Shown here piece after piece: positions 16,001 to 24,295 of a DNA stretch of 46,829 nucleotides. The first letter of the stretch is position 1. Each line of letters starts with the position of its first letter. Made by a program: the position numbers and the translations under genes. This DNA comes from CAZIVP01 sp964542915 (GTDB lineage Bacteria; Calditrichota; Calditrichia; Calditrichales; Calditrichaceae). Under the pieces are notes generated by a model that saw only the letters and a list, made by a program, of their open reading frames with translations, was not told the DNA's origin and did not search any database. The DNA lies in NCBI GenBank assembly GCA_964542915.1, contig CAZIVP010000023.1:1-46829 (forward strand). The letters run 5' to 3'.

Positions 16001-17561
16001 TTCCCCCGTTCATCACCGCCGTGAGGCGGGCACCGCGACGGGCGATCAGGCGCTGATTAACGCGATCATAACTCAGGCGCGCTTTTAAATACGGCAGCGG
16101 TCCGTCACCGAAACGCCCGGCCACCATTTCGATGACGGTCGTGAATTGCGCCTTTTCCAGATCGCGGTAACAGTAGCTGCAACGCACCCAATCATAGAGG
16201 GCGTCCACACTTTGCTCTTCCATGGCCGTTTCGGCCAGTATTTGCTGTGCCAGCACATCGAGGGCGTTTTCGGGAATGACGGTCTCCTCGATAGCATGCT
16301 CCGTCATGGCCCTGGCGATGGTCAGGGCATCGTCCAGATCGCTGCGGAACAGCGGGATGATGCGCCCTTTGCTCACCGCTTCCACGGTGTGCCCGCTGCG
16401 ACCGATGCGCTGTAAACCGGCGGCCACGCTGCGCGGCGCCTCCAGATGCACCACCAGATCAATGGCGCCGATGTCGATGCCCAGCTCCAGTGAAGCGGTG
16501 GTGATAACGGCGGCGATTGCGCCGGATTTCAAACGTTCTTCGATGGCGTAACGCCGTTCCCGCGAAATGCTGCCGTGATGGGCCAGCGCCAGCTCGCCAT
16601 GCGTATCTTTGCTGCGCCAGCGGTGCAATTCGTTGAGACGGCGGGCGATCTTTTCCGTTTGGGCGCGCATGTTGGTAAACACCAGGGTCGTCGTATGTTG
16701 TCGAATCAGGTCGTACAACGTCTCGTACACACTCTGCCAGATGCTGTCATCCGGCAGGTCCTCGTAAGACTCGGCCGGCGCAATCACCTGCAGATCCATG
16801 GGGCGTCCGACGCCGCAATCCACGATGTTGACGGGCCGCGCATTTCGCCGGCCGGGCGCAGGACCTGTAACGGTGTAGCCGCCCAGATAGGCGGCGATAC
16901 GCTCCAGCGGTTTTTGCGTGGCCGACAAGCCGATGCGCGTGGGTTCGTTCCGGGTCAGCCGGCAAAGACGTTCCAGGCTGAGGCTCAGATGCACGCCGCG
17001 CTTGTTGTCGCACAACGCGTGCAGTTCATCAACGATAACGTATTTGACATCGCAGAAAAGATGACGCCCCTTTTCGGACGTGAGCAGCAGATAGAGGGAT
17101 TCCGGTGTGGTGATCAGGATATGCGGCGGTTGCTCCAGCATTTGCCGCCGCAGATGTTGCGGCGTATCGCCCGAGCGCACGGCGGTGCGGATCTCTGGTA
17201 CGTTCTGGCCCGCCTGTTCGAAATATTGCCGTATCTCGCGCAGGGGGTGGCGCAGGTTGCGTTCGATATCGTTGTTAAGCGCTTTGAGCGGCGAGATATA
17301 AAGCGTGTGCAGGCCGGCGCGGTTTTGTTCGAAAGCCGCGGTCTCGCTTGTTTCGGCCCTTTGGAACAGATCGTTGATGCTCCACAAAAAGGCGGCCAGG
17401 GTTTTGCCGGAGCCGGTGGACGCCATGATCAGGGTATGGCGGTCGGCAGCGATGGACGGCCAACCCTGCACCTGCGGATCGGTGGGCGATTCGAAGCGTT
17501 CCTTAAACCAGCGCCGGATGTGGGCATGAAACGCCAATTGCTGTAATACGTCCTGGCTCAT
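13041..17561 (-). CDS. lhr: Lhr, large superfamily 2 helicase
   Basis: This is a full-length Lhr ATP-dependent helicase of about 1506 residues, close to the usual size of the long bacterial form. Motif I is ASTGSGKT (47-54), motif II is DELH (178-181), followed by LSATQKPLERIAAYLGG; motif VI is QRIGRSGH. The Lhr-specific winged-helix and beta-barrel core follows, then a long C-terminal extension (roughly 880-1506) as in Enterobacteria and Mycobacteria. Lhr translocates on single-stranded DNA, unwinds RNA:DNA hybrids and is linked to DNA repair. The E. coli C-terminal region has been reported to have uracil glycosylase activity. The start at 17561 (MSQDVLQQL) has an AGAGGCGAC ribosome site and is preferred to the ATG at 17585. 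Its GC-rich composition differs from the array downstream, so I read it as chromosomal backbone rather than an array member. Confidence 0.93.
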   Translation of the reverse strand: MSQDVLQQLAFHAHIRRWFKERFESPTDPQVQGWPSIAADRHTLIMASTGSGKTLAAFLWSINDLFQRAETSETAAFEQNRAGLHTLYISPLKALNNDIERNLRHPLREIRQYFEQAGQNVPEIRTAVRSGDTPQHLRRQMLEQPPHILITTPESLYLLLTSEKGRHLFCDVKYVIVDELHALCDNKRGVHLSLSLERLCRLTRNEPTRIGLSATQKPLERIAAYLGGYTVTGPAPGRRNARPVNIVDCGVGRPMDLQVIAPAESYEDLPDDSIWQSVYETLYDLIRQHTTTLVFTNMRAQTEKIARRLNELHRWRSKDTHGELALAHHGSISRERRYAIEERLKSGAIAAVITTASLELGIDIGAIDLVVHLEAPRSVAAGLQRIGRSGHTVEAVSKGRIIPLFRSDLDDALTIARAMTEHAIEETVIPENALDVLAQQILAETAMEEQSVDALYDWVRCSYCYRDLEKAQFTTVIEMVAGRFGDGPLPYLKARLSYDRVNQRLIARRGARLTAVMNGGTIPDRGYYGVYLKDQNIRLGEMEEEFVHEARVGETFYLGNSEWRIDSITHDRIIVTPVAAIRPKEPFWKGDVLYRAFSTSLRIAGFRDELYRQMERQSAERWLRERFPADEAIIAGTVSFFRRQKEATGASHTEDVLLAEWTVDHGQIPLLIIHAPFGARVTGLWAILLGAFIEERYRLSVHYAFDDDGIMLRLPDGFDESMLQALFEQSPEEAQTLIARSLIESPMFALHFRYNAARALLLPRSQAERRIPLWLQRIHAADLLQNVRSHQEFPLIVETYRNLLYDILDWPHLQYILQELKDGQRRVVSIRTNAPSPFSAPLRFKMEAGAIYETDRTRSAAGGDRAHEGWIQEVMEAGTIPDIIARETVDQMERRWQFLTPEHKARSAEDVYSIVEALGPIRTEALQKRVQVNVKPLLDRLQEAKRIVRLADPDYQWLTMEDYLHWQELSAGQQKRRRVHRFLQNRGPVTGAYLAQALQIGKEETQAILKQLREAGEVVSGKLTEDAEDTEWCARASFRQLYRASIAQRRRVGQPADIQTFLRFCGEWHGIGRPEQPLQAVLERFQGLAMPPYFLEREILRSRFSRGALDTAAFGEVLRQFYDCLQDELYFMIVGGDEHQTKPLVKLAPHGGGHLFKETMEESGNGVENDSERAALDFLRLHGASRGSDIMSGAGLRSSDLEKALHGLAIKGRVTTNDYRALKLALQPPEAIGAGGSGKWNGTIPGGMGIGRVQRRSRYRTEAAAGQRTVLQKARWMTTSAFAIMGNDSDTDARIETQARLLLNRYGVLVKEWYRREDGLSPYFPLFQTLKRLEWQGEIRRGYFVHGLSGLQFASPEALERLLVIMESDDPANGQVNMLSTLDPALPLGRGRFWNFSDSGGATLQLTRAASNHVYIVNGRLIAYSENYGRRLWFMQGFGIDWLPAMIEQLKNWLRLPADLRPRQKLTIASIDGQPAAHHTLHQTFLQAGFELSGRQLVLWPSAVLV

Positions 17562-17794
17562 GTCGCCTCTTCTTCGTAAATGCATTCGATAGATTTATTA
17601 AGGGGCTAAAAGTAAAACGGAATGTAACGGGATGAAAGAAAATTTGGCACGGGCGTCAAAAACCACAGAGGTCGCATAGGAAACGGATTGACAAATGATT
17701 GAGCTATCTTCATGTGGTTGTTGGAAATCTTATATCCCGGACGGGTCTGGCATGCTCCACATAAGTAAAATTGAGATCGTTCTGATATCAATGG

Positions 17795-17814
17795 ATTCCC
17801 GCGTACGCGGGAAT
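17795..17814. repeat. REP-like 20-base palindrome
   Basis: ATTCCCGCGTACGCGGGAAT is a perfect palindrome followed by GAC, the form of short dispersed REP-type elements found in many Gram-negative genomes. It could also fold as a hairpin at the RNA level. A related but imperfect hairpin, GTCATTC..GAATGAC, occurs at 33693-33722. Confidence 0.6.
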
Positions 17815-17891
17815 GACCCATTGTTGTGTTGATTGCTACTTAGAGAGGCCCAGGCTCTACGCTGAATTTTATTTGAACTATTTTCTCTTTT

Positions 17892-17918
17892 CTGTTTTCT
17901 CTTTACGCTTTTCTATTT
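17892..17918. repeat. Dispersed pyrimidine-rich repeat, copy 1
   Basis: This 27-base stretch matches 24644-24670 at 25 of 27 positions (shared core CGCTTTTCTATTT). Both copies sit in long intergenic regions in the same orientation, and both are followed within about 30 bases by a GGCC. Its function is unknown. It may be part of a longer decayed dispersed repeat. Confidence 0.45.
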
Positions 17919-18318
17919 TCTTTATCCCTGGCCATCTGTGGTTTATTTTTTTTTCCTCTGCGTTCCCGGCGTCCTCGGCGGTTATGCTTTCTTTACCGCC
18001 TCATCCCAAACTCTAGCCCGTCCCAAACTTCGGTATGGGAAGCGTAGGGGGTGGGGGCATCCGTTAACCGGTAGATTGCGGAACGAAAAGAGCAGCGGGA
18101 ATCCCTTAACGATAATGGATTCATTAAGCACACCTGCCGGTAATCATTAAAACGATCCACATTTAACTATATTAAGATTCTTTGCTGATTTAAATATCCG
18201 AATTTTTGAATACAGGCGTACCGGAATGAATGAATCAACGATCACATTTATTGCATCATTTCGCCAATGCGGCTATATTGCCTGCGAAATGCACATGCAA
18301 CGGGAGTAAACAGACGCC

Positions 18319-19431
18319 TTGAACCTGAGCATCGCCTGCTTTATCAGTCCGCACGGCTACGGCCACGCCGCTCGCTCCGCTGCGGTCATCGAAGCCTTGC
18401 ACCGGCGAGCGCCGAACCTTTTATTTCACATCTACACCCGCGTCCCCCAGTGGTTTTTCCGGCAATCGCTCGGCGATATTCCGTTCCGCTATCACGATTG
18501 CCAGACCGACATCGGGCTGAAACAGCGCTCGCCGTTGCATGAAGATATTGCGGCCACCACACAGGCCCTTCGGTCCTTCATACCCTTTCGAAACCAAAGC
18601 CTCAATCAACTGGCCGTGTCGCTGCGCCGACAAAACGTACGATTGCTGCTGGCCGATATTGCACCGCTGGGTGTGGCCGTAGCCCGGCGCGCCGGCGTCC
18701 CCGTCGTGCTGATCGAAAATTTTACCTGGGACTGGATTTACAAAGCCTACCTGAATGAAGCGCCTGAACTCCAACCGTTCATCGAATATCTCGCCGACCT
18801 GTACCGGCAGGCTGATGTACGCATACAGACCGAGCCGGTCTGCCAATCGCAGCCATCGGCCGAGCACACTGCGCCCGTCAGCCGTACGCCGCGCCGGAAA
18901 GCGGCGGAAATCCGCCGGGCCCTGCAAATCCCGGACGGTAAAAAAACGGTGCTGGTCTCCATGGGCGGCGTGCCGACGCGCCATCGCTTTCTGGACAAGC
19001 TGAAACGGTATCCGCATATCCGGTTTGTGTTGCCGAACGACGTCGAGCAGGTACGGCGCGAGGATAATCTGGTGCTGCTGCCGCACCATTCCGAATTTTA
19101 TCATCCCGATCTGGTGCAGGCCGCAGACGCCGTCGTGGGCAAGTTGGGTTACAGCACGCTTTCCGAAATTTACCACGCGGGTATCCCTTACGGTTACATA
19201 CCGCGCGACCGTTTTCCGGAATCCGCTCCGCTGGCGCGCTTTGTGAAGCATCGTATGAACGGTCTGGCGTTGGACGCCGATGCGTTCCTCAGCGGCCGCT
19301 GGATAGCCTCCGTTGAGGCCCTGCTGGATCAGCCGATCATACAACGCAGGGAAGCAAACGGAGCACTAACAGCCGCCGGCATCATTATGCATCACATAAA
19401 CCGGACGCAGGCCGTCCGATCGTCGGCCTAA
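18319..19431 (+). CDS. GT-B glycosyltransferase-like protein
   Basis: This roughly 370-aa protein has the GT-B layout seen in MurG/YjiC-type enzymes and in the N-terminal half of L-arabinokinase. An N-terminal glycine/histidine loop SPHGYGHAARS (about residues 10-20) is followed by Rossmann-like strands, a second domain opening VLVSMGGVPTRH, and a nucleotide-sugar-site-like VVGKLGYSTLSEIYHAG near residue 275. The start is TTG: an in-frame TAA lies 12 bases upstream and no ATG is available nearby. A GGAG lies about 12 bases before it. The stop is 16 bases before the penicillin-acylase gene, so the two are probably co-transcribed. Substrate unknown. The charged insert about 178-196 is a variable loop. 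Confidence 0.72.
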   Translation: MNLSIACFISPHGYGHAARSAAVIEALHRRAPNLLFHIYTRVPQWFFRQSLGDIPFRYHDCQTDIGLKQRSPLHEDIAATTQALRSFIPFRNQSLNQLAVSLRRQNVRLLLADIAPLGVAVARRAGVPVVLIENFTWDWIYKAYLNEAPELQPFIEYLADLYRQADVRIQTEPVCQSQPSAEHTAPVSRTPRRKAAEIRRALQIPDGKKTVLVSMGGVPTRHRFLDKLKRYPHIRFVLPNDVEQVRREDNLVLLPHHSEFYHPDLVQAADAVVGKLGYSTLSEIYHAGIPYGYIPRDRFPESAPLARFVKHRMNGLALDADAFLSGRWIASVEALLDQPIIQRREANGALTAAGIIMHHINRTQAVRSSA

Positions 19432-19447
19432 AAAAACGGAAAATGCC

Positions 19448-21805
19448 ATGGCCCGTTCAAAAATACGGATTCTCCTTACGATCACCGGCGTCCTCATTCT
19501 GCTGCTTTCCATTCTTGCCGCCGCCGGTTACGTGCTTCTGTACCAATCGCTTCCCCAAAAAGAAGGGACGGTCAACGTTTCGTTTGTACAGGCGCCGGTC
19601 AGCGTTACGTTCGACAGTATGGGCCTCCCGCAGATCTGGGCGCAGAATGAGAACGACGCCATCGCCGTCCTGGGCTACCTGCACGCCGCCGACCGCCTGT
19701 TCCAACTGGACATGACGCGGCGTCTGGCGCAGGGCCGGCTGTCCGCCCTGCTTGGAAAGGAAGCGCTCGAATACGATATACAACAACGGCTGGTCGGCCA
19801 CGACCGTCTGGCGCGTAAAGCGCTGCCGGAACTGTCGGCAGAAAACCGGCGACGCCTGCAAGCATACAGCGCCGGCGTGAACGGATATGTGGAAGGAACG
19901 ACCGCCCTGCCGCTGGAATATCAGTTACTTCGCACGGACTTTGAACCTTGGACCGTCCGTGATGCGCTGACCATCCTCAGCTTTCAGACCTGGTTCTCCA
20001 ACTTTCTGATGAGCCGCGACGCTTTCTTTACCAAACTGGCCGACCGTTTCGGCGTAGACAGCGCCCGCACCTTTGCATTGCCCTACCCGTCCTGGGCGCC
20101 TCCGACAGCGCCCGATCAAGGCGGCGTCGAAAGCGCGTTGTTCGACGCTTATTTTCGCGGCGGTCGCCTGCCGTTCCGCATGTCCAACGCCTCCAACGCC
20201 TGGGCAATCGCGCCCCAGCGCAGCGCCGGCGGAAGCGCCATGCTGGCCGGCGATCCGCATCTTGAAATCCGGCGCTTGCCGCAATTCTGGTATGCAGTCG
20301 GGGTCCATGTGGAAAACGATGCACTGCACGCCCTCGGCATCACCGTGCCCGGCATGCCGGTAATTATTATGGGCCACAACGGTAAAGCGGCCTGGGCTTT
20401 CACCGTCGGCGGCGTTGATGTGCTGGAATTTTACCGTGAAAAAATGCATCCTGCAGACAGCAGCCGTTACCGGACGGAAAAAGGTTGGCAACGTCTGGAG
20501 ATTAAACGCCAATCCATCCCCGTGCGCGGACGCAATAAACCCTATGAATTGACGATCCGGCGCAGTCGCCACGGACCGCTCATGTTTGTTAACGACTCGC
20601 TCAAGCATTCCTACAGTATGCACTGGGCGGGCTACGATACGGATCTGAACGTGGCCCTGAACGCCGGTTTCCATTTGATGGTAGTGGAAACCTTCGGGGA
20701 TTTCAGACGTACCGTTACCCGACTCGGCGCGCTGGACGCCGGATGGATGTACGCCGACCGAAACGGCAACATCGGTTACCAGTTGGGTACGCCCATTCCA
20801 ATCCGCCCGGACAGCGTTCGCGAATACCCCCTGCCCGGATGGAAACAGGAAAACGTCTGGCGCGGATTTTATGAGCTCGATGAAACGCCGCACGCGTTCA
20901 ATCCCGAGCGCGGCTGGCTGGCGACCTGTAACAATCAACCGCAACGCACCGTAGGCGGCGCGCCCCTGCCCGGCCATTTTGCCTATGATCGGATTCTGCG
21001 CATCCGTCAGCTCCTGCAATCCAAAAACCGCTTTAGTGCAGCGGATATGGAGCGTTTCCAGATGGACCGAAACGATGTGTATTTACTGCGCTGGAAACAG
21101 CGCCTGATAGCGCTTTTCAATGAATTCGGATTAAAACGGGAAGCCGCCGTTATACAGGCCTGGGACGGCGACACCTCGCCCGATTCCCGGGCGACGGCGC
21201 TGGTAAACCGTTTTCTGCACGCCTTTAAAACCCATACCTTCGAAGATGAACTGGGCGACGCCGTACAAAAAATGGATGTCCGTGTTCTGGCGCACGTATT
21301 GGAACAACCGCAATCTGACTGGTACGACGACGTGAACAGCGCTTCCCCGGTGGAAACACGGCGCGACATCTTGCGGCGCACCATGGATTCCCTGCGGGAA
21401 CTGGGCGATAAAACCGTTTGGGGCGATATCCATCACCTGACCATGAAACATCCCCTGGCGGTCGTTCCCGGCCTGGATTGGTTTTTGCCGCTGACCATCG
21501 GCCCCGTCCCTTACGGCGGAACGCCCGGCAGCTTAAACGCCTCTTTCTATTTCGAGGATGAAAGCAGCGCCGGCCGTTTCGAGAGCGTAGTCGGGCCGAG
21601 CTGGCGGTTCATCATCGATTTTGCCGATACCGACGCCGCAACTATGGTGCTTCCGGCGGGCAATTCCGGCAATCCTGTGAGTCCGCATTTCGACGACTTC
21701 TATCCTTACTGGCGTTCGGGCAAACGCTGGAATACGCCGTTGAGCCGAACACGCGTTTTTGAACGTGCCCGACAAATGCTTACATTCAAGCCTAAACAAC
21801 CATAA
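19448..21805 (+). CDS. Penicillin-acylase-family N-terminal-nucleophile hydrolase
   Basis: This 785-aa member of the penicillin amidase family has an N-terminal membrane anchor or uncleaved signal (residues about 7-32), placing the enzyme in the periplasm. The precursor would cleave itself before Ser249 (A/SNAWAI), which becomes the N-terminal nucleophile of the beta chain. GDPHLEI after it is the usual family motif, and the Asn of TCNNQP (about residue 496) fits the oxyanion-site asparagine. A long spacer (about 216-248) separates the alpha and beta chains. Family members hydrolyse amides such as beta-lactams, acyl-homoserine lactones or N-acyl amino acids, and the sequence does not show which. 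Its stop codon overlaps the apbE start by one base (TAATG). It appears intact. Confidence 0.9.
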   Translation: MARSKIRILLTITGVLILLLSILAAAGYVLLYQSLPQKEGTVNVSFVQAPVSVTFDSMGLPQIWAQNENDAIAVLGYLHAADRLFQLDMTRRLAQGRLSALLGKEALEYDIQQRLVGHDRLARKALPELSAENRRRLQAYSAGVNGYVEGTTALPLEYQLLRTDFEPWTVRDALTILSFQTWFSNFLMSRDAFFTKLADRFGVDSARTFALPYPSWAPPTAPDQGGVESALFDAYFRGGRLPFRMSNASNAWAIAPQRSAGGSAMLAGDPHLEIRRLPQFWYAVGVHVENDALHALGITVPGMPVIIMGHNGKAAWAFTVGGVDVLEFYREKMHPADSSRYRTEKGWQRLEIKRQSIPVRGRNKPYELTIRRSRHGPLMFVNDSLKHSYSMHWAGYDTDLNVALNAGFHLMVVETFGDFRRTVTRLGALDAGWMYADRNGNIGYQLGTPIPIRPDSVREYPLPGWKQENVWRGFYELDETPHAFNPERGWLATCNNQPQRTVGGAPLPGHFAYDRILRIRQLLQSKNRFSAADMERFQMDRNDVYLLRWKQRLIALFNEFGLKREAAVIQAWDGDTSPDSRATALVNRFLHAFKTHTFEDELGDAVQKMDVRVLAHVLEQPQSDWYDDVNSASPVETRRDILRRTMDSLRELGDKTVWGDIHHLTMKHPLAVVPGLDWFLPLTIGPVPYGGTPGSLNASFYFEDESSAGRFESVVGPSWRFIIDFADTDAATMVLPAGNSGNPVSPHFDDFYPYWRSGKRWNTPLSRTRVFERARQMLTFKPKQP

Positions 21806-22899
21806 TGAAAACAATTCAGGTAATCCCGATGCGTTATACAATTTTCTTTCTACTGGCATTTGTGATTCTAATATCCTGCGGTCGCCGCGAACCCGTGCAG
21901 TTTGCCGGCGCCACCATGGGCACCACCTACTTGGTCAAAATCATCGATGTACAGCGTTCGGAGCTAACGGCCGAAACATTACAGACAAAGGTGGATAGTT
22001 TGTTGCGGGAGGTGAATCTCCGTATGTCCACCTACATCGATAGCAGCGAAATATCGCGCTTTAACGACCATTCCAACAGCAACGCTTTTGTGGTTTCCCC
22101 CTCCTTTGTGGAAGTGCTGGATACGGCGCTGAATATCTATGCCCAATCCGACGGCGCCTTCGATGTTACAGTCGCGCCGCTTGTGGATTTATGGGGTTTC
22201 GGGAGGGGTGAAGCCCGCAGCGCTCCACCGGACGCCGATACGATCAATCGAATCAAAACCCGCGTGGGCGCCCACCATATCAAGATCATCGACGATTCCA
22301 CCATTATTAAAACCGAACCGAACGTGCGGCTGGATTTAAGCGCCATCGCCAAGGGTTACGGCGTGGACGCCGTGGCCGCCCTGCTGGATCGATTGGGTTA
22401 TGAACAATTTATGGTGGAAATCGGCGGTGAAGTGGTCGTGCGTGGTTCAAAAAACGGCGATCCCTGGATCATCGCCATTGATCAGCCGGCACCCGACGCG
22501 CGGCACGGCAAGGATATTAAAGCCCTGCTGCAATTAAAAGATATCGCCGTGGCCAGCAGCGGTGATTACCGCAATTTTTTCCGGTATGGAGATACGCTTT
22601 ATTCACACGCCATCGATCCGCGGACGGGCCGGCCGGTTCAAAACGGTGTAACCTCGGTTACGGTGCTGGCGCCGAATTGCATGCTGGCCGATGCGTTCGC
22701 CACCGCCTTCATGGTTATGGGGGTCAAACAAGGGATGGCGCTGGCGGAGTCCCGGAAAAACGTCGAGGCTTATATGATTGTACGTCGCGACGGCGCATAT
22801 GAGGAATTTTTCAGCTCGGGTTTCAAATCGTATATGGACCGGGATTACAAACAATCGTTATCGCAGGAAAGGGCGGCCGCTTCGCGCGACGCTTCCTGA
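21805..22899 (+). CDS. apbE: FAD:protein FMN transferase (ApbE), lipoprotein
   Basis: ApbE attaches FMN to threonines of flavoproteins such as NqrB/NqrC and RnfG, using FAD and Mg2+. The family marks are FAGATMGTTY near residue 33, DVTVAPLVDLWGFG, RLDLSAIAKGYGVDAVA and IDPRTGRPV. A lipoprotein signal (hydrophobic stretch ending LISC) anchors it to the periplasmic face. Two starts are possible: the ATG at 21805, coupled to the previous stop, and the ATG at 21829, which gives a more typical signal peptide (MRYTIFF) behind CAGGTAAT. The mature protein is the same. The 3' end overlaps the convergent dusB gene by 55 bases. No Nqr or Rnf target genes are in the window. Confidence 0.94.
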   Translation: MKTIQVIPMRYTIFFLLAFVILISCGRREPVQFAGATMGTTYLVKIIDVQRSELTAETLQTKVDSLLREVNLRMSTYIDSSEISRFNDHSNSNAFVVSPSFVEVLDTALNIYAQSDGAFDVTVAPLVDLWGFGRGEARSAPPDADTINRIKTRVGAHHIKIIDDSTIIKTEPNVRLDLSAIAKGYGVDAVAALLDRLGYEQFMVEIGGEVVVRGSKNGDPWIIAIDQPAPDARHGKDIKALLQLKDIAVASSGDYRNFFRYGDTLYSHAIDPRTGRPVQNGVTSVTVLAPNCMLADAFATAFMVMGVKQGMALAESRKNVEAYMIVRRDGAYEEFFSSGFKSYMDRDYKQSLSQERAAASRDAS

Positions 22900-23891
22900 T
22901 AGTGATCGACCAGATCCCTGTAGTTCACGGCTTTTTTGAGGTTGTCCAGTTTTTCCAGAACCGGCTCGAGGGCGGCGTATCGCATGAGCTCCGAGCGAAA
23001 TTTGGCGATATGGGGCAGTCCGTGCAGATAGCCGCTCAGATATTTGCGCATTTCAATAACGCCTTTTCGTTCGCCTTTGTAGGCTACGTTGTAGCGATAG
23101 TGTTCCTGCAGCAGGTCCACTTTTTCCTGCAGAGAAGGCGGCGCCGGTAAAACGCAGCCGGTCAGATAACTTTTGGCGTCGCGGAAAATCCAGGGATTGC
23201 TAATGGCGCCGCGCCCGATCATGACCGCATCGCAACCGGTCTGCCCGAACATCTGCTGCACATGCTGCGGCGTGGTTACATCGCCGTTGCCAATCACCGG
23301 CATCGTTACCGCTTCCTTGGTTTTGCGGATCCACTCCCAATCGGCCTTCCCTTTATAGCCCTGGGCGCGGGTACGCCCGTGAATGGCCAGCGCCTCGATG
23401 CCTACATCTTCCAGCCTTCGGGCAATATCAATAATATTAATTGAATCCGCATCCCAACCCAGACGGGTTTTGGCGGTAACCGGTAACGCCACGGCGCGGG
23501 CGACGGCCCTGCTGATTTCGACCATTTTGGGGACATCGCGTAACAGCCCGGAGCCGGCGCCTTTTAAAGCCACCTTTTTAACCGGGCAGCCGAAATTGAT
23601 ATCGATAAAATCCGGTCCCTTCTCTTCGGCGCGCAAGGCGGCGTCCACCATGGCTTCCACACGGTTGCCGTAAATCTGGACGCCGATAGGATGTTCCTCG
23701 GGTAGAATGGTCATCTTACGGAAGGCTTTTTCGGCGTCGCGCACCAGCGCTTCGGAACTGATGAACTCCGAATAGACCACGTCGGCGCCGAGTTTTTTGC
23801 AGATCATGCGGAAGGGGTAATCGCTGACGTTTTCCATAGGCGCCAGAAAGATACCCTTTTGTACTTTATATGGACCGTATTCGATAATCAT
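22845..23891 (-). CDS. dusB: tRNA-dihydrouridine synthase B
   Basis: This is an FMN-dependent reductase that makes dihydrouridine in the D-loop of tRNA using NADPH. The TIM-barrel opens with FLAPMENVSDYPFR. The catalytic cysteine is C102 in NFGCPVKK, and AKTRLGWD, IHGRTRAQGYKG, VIGNGDV and MIGRGAISNPW are the flavin and RNA contacts of the DusB group. At 348 residues it is of normal length. The ribosome site is weak, and the gene follows the DUF2203 gene by 14 bases, so coupling is likely. Its C-terminal coding sequence overlaps the end of apbE on the other strand. Confidence 0.95.
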   Translation of the reverse strand: MIIEYGPYKVQKGIFLAPMENVSDYPFRMICKKLGADVVYSEFISSEALVRDAEKAFRKMTILPEEHPIGVQIYGNRVEAMVDAALRAEEKGPDFIDINFGCPVKKVALKGAGSGLLRDVPKMVEISRAVARAVALPVTAKTRLGWDADSINIIDIARRLEDVGIEALAIHGRTRAQGYKGKADWEWIRKTKEAVTMPVIGNGDVTTPQHVQQMFGQTGCDAVMIGRGAISNPWIFRDAKSYLTGCVLPAPPSLQEKVDLLQEHYRYNVAYKGERKGVIEMRKYLSGYLHGLPHIAKFRSELMRYAALEPVLEKLDNLKKAVNYRDLVDHYQEASREAAALSCDNDCL

Positions 23892-23905
23892 GTTCGCTTT
23901 ATCCG

Positions 23906-24295
23906 TTAAAATTCATCAATATGCTGGCGGCCGCGATAACCGCCGTTGAGCGTATGCCAGAATTCGATGTCGTATTCATCGATTTTCCAGCACAAAAACA
24001 CTTCTTCGCCGTTGGGCCGCACAGCAGGAAAATCCACCAGCCCCTGCTCCACGCCTTTGATTTCGATGCCCTTGCTGTTGATCTTGCTCAGCAGTTTCAA
24101 CAACCGGTTGTACCCGGGCGGGTAATCTTGATACGTGTCGGGATGAAAACCGACGCGATAGCGCCCTTTATAGATATCGAAGCCCGCCTCTTTCAGTTCA
24201 TCCGCCAGGCGCCGGATGCGCTCCAGTTTTTCCTGTAATTCCGGGATGAGCGCCCGCGCTTCTTCTATGGTAAAATGTTTTTTATATACATACAT
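23906..24295 (-). CDS. DUF2203 family protein
   Basis: This 129-aa protein matches the DUF2203 pattern. An N-terminal FTIEEARALIPELQEKL helix is followed by a second helical segment, then the conserved GIEIKGVEQGLVDFPAV and VFLCWKIDEYDIEFWH stretch near the C-terminus. No biochemical role is known for the family. It is the first gene of a two-gene unit with dusB (14-base gap). It is soluble, without signal or membrane segment. Confidence 0.88.
   Translation of the reverse strand: MYVYKKHFTIEEARALIPELQEKLERIRRLADELKEAGFDIYKGRYRVGFHPDTYQDYPPGYNRLLKLLSKINSKGIEIKGVEQGLVDFPAVRPNGEEVFLCWKIDEYDIEFWHTLNGGYRGRQHIDEF

Larger units (their letters stand above)
17562..18318. other. 757-base intergenic region with repeats
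   Basis: This lies between the divergently transcribed lhr (leftward) and the glycosyltransferase-like gene (rightward). It holds a perfect 20-base palindrome (17795-17814), a pyrimidine-rich stretch that recurs at 24644 (17892-17918), and two stretches in opposite orientation resembling dispersed ACCACAGAGG-type repeats (near 17661 and, inverted, 17938-17956). No gene is convincing. Promoters for both flanking genes should be here, but I could not assign them. Confidence 0.5.

Noticed and set aside
16575..17546. A 323-codon plus-strand open frame
   Set aside because: It is antisense to the conserved helicase core of lhr, and GC-rich codons leave the opposite strand open. The translation has no family features.
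13041..17561. Lhr as the ARMADA/DISARM YprA-type helicase of the array
   Set aside because: Its full-length Lhr architecture, GC-rich composition and the 426-base spacer point to a chromosomal Lhr. The DUF1998 signature of YprA/DrmA was not seen.
17586..18318. tRNA, small RNA or CRISPR in the long intergenic regions
   Set aside because: No cloverleaf with a TTCRA loop, no regularly spaced direct repeats and no riboswitch-like conserved core was found by eye.
18421..19344. A 307-codon minus-strand open frame
   Set aside because: It lies wholly opposite the glycosyltransferase-like gene, which has clear motifs. This one has none.
19925..21019. A 364-codon minus-strand open frame
   Set aside because: It is antisense to the penicillin-acylase gene and repetitive in composition, with no motifs.
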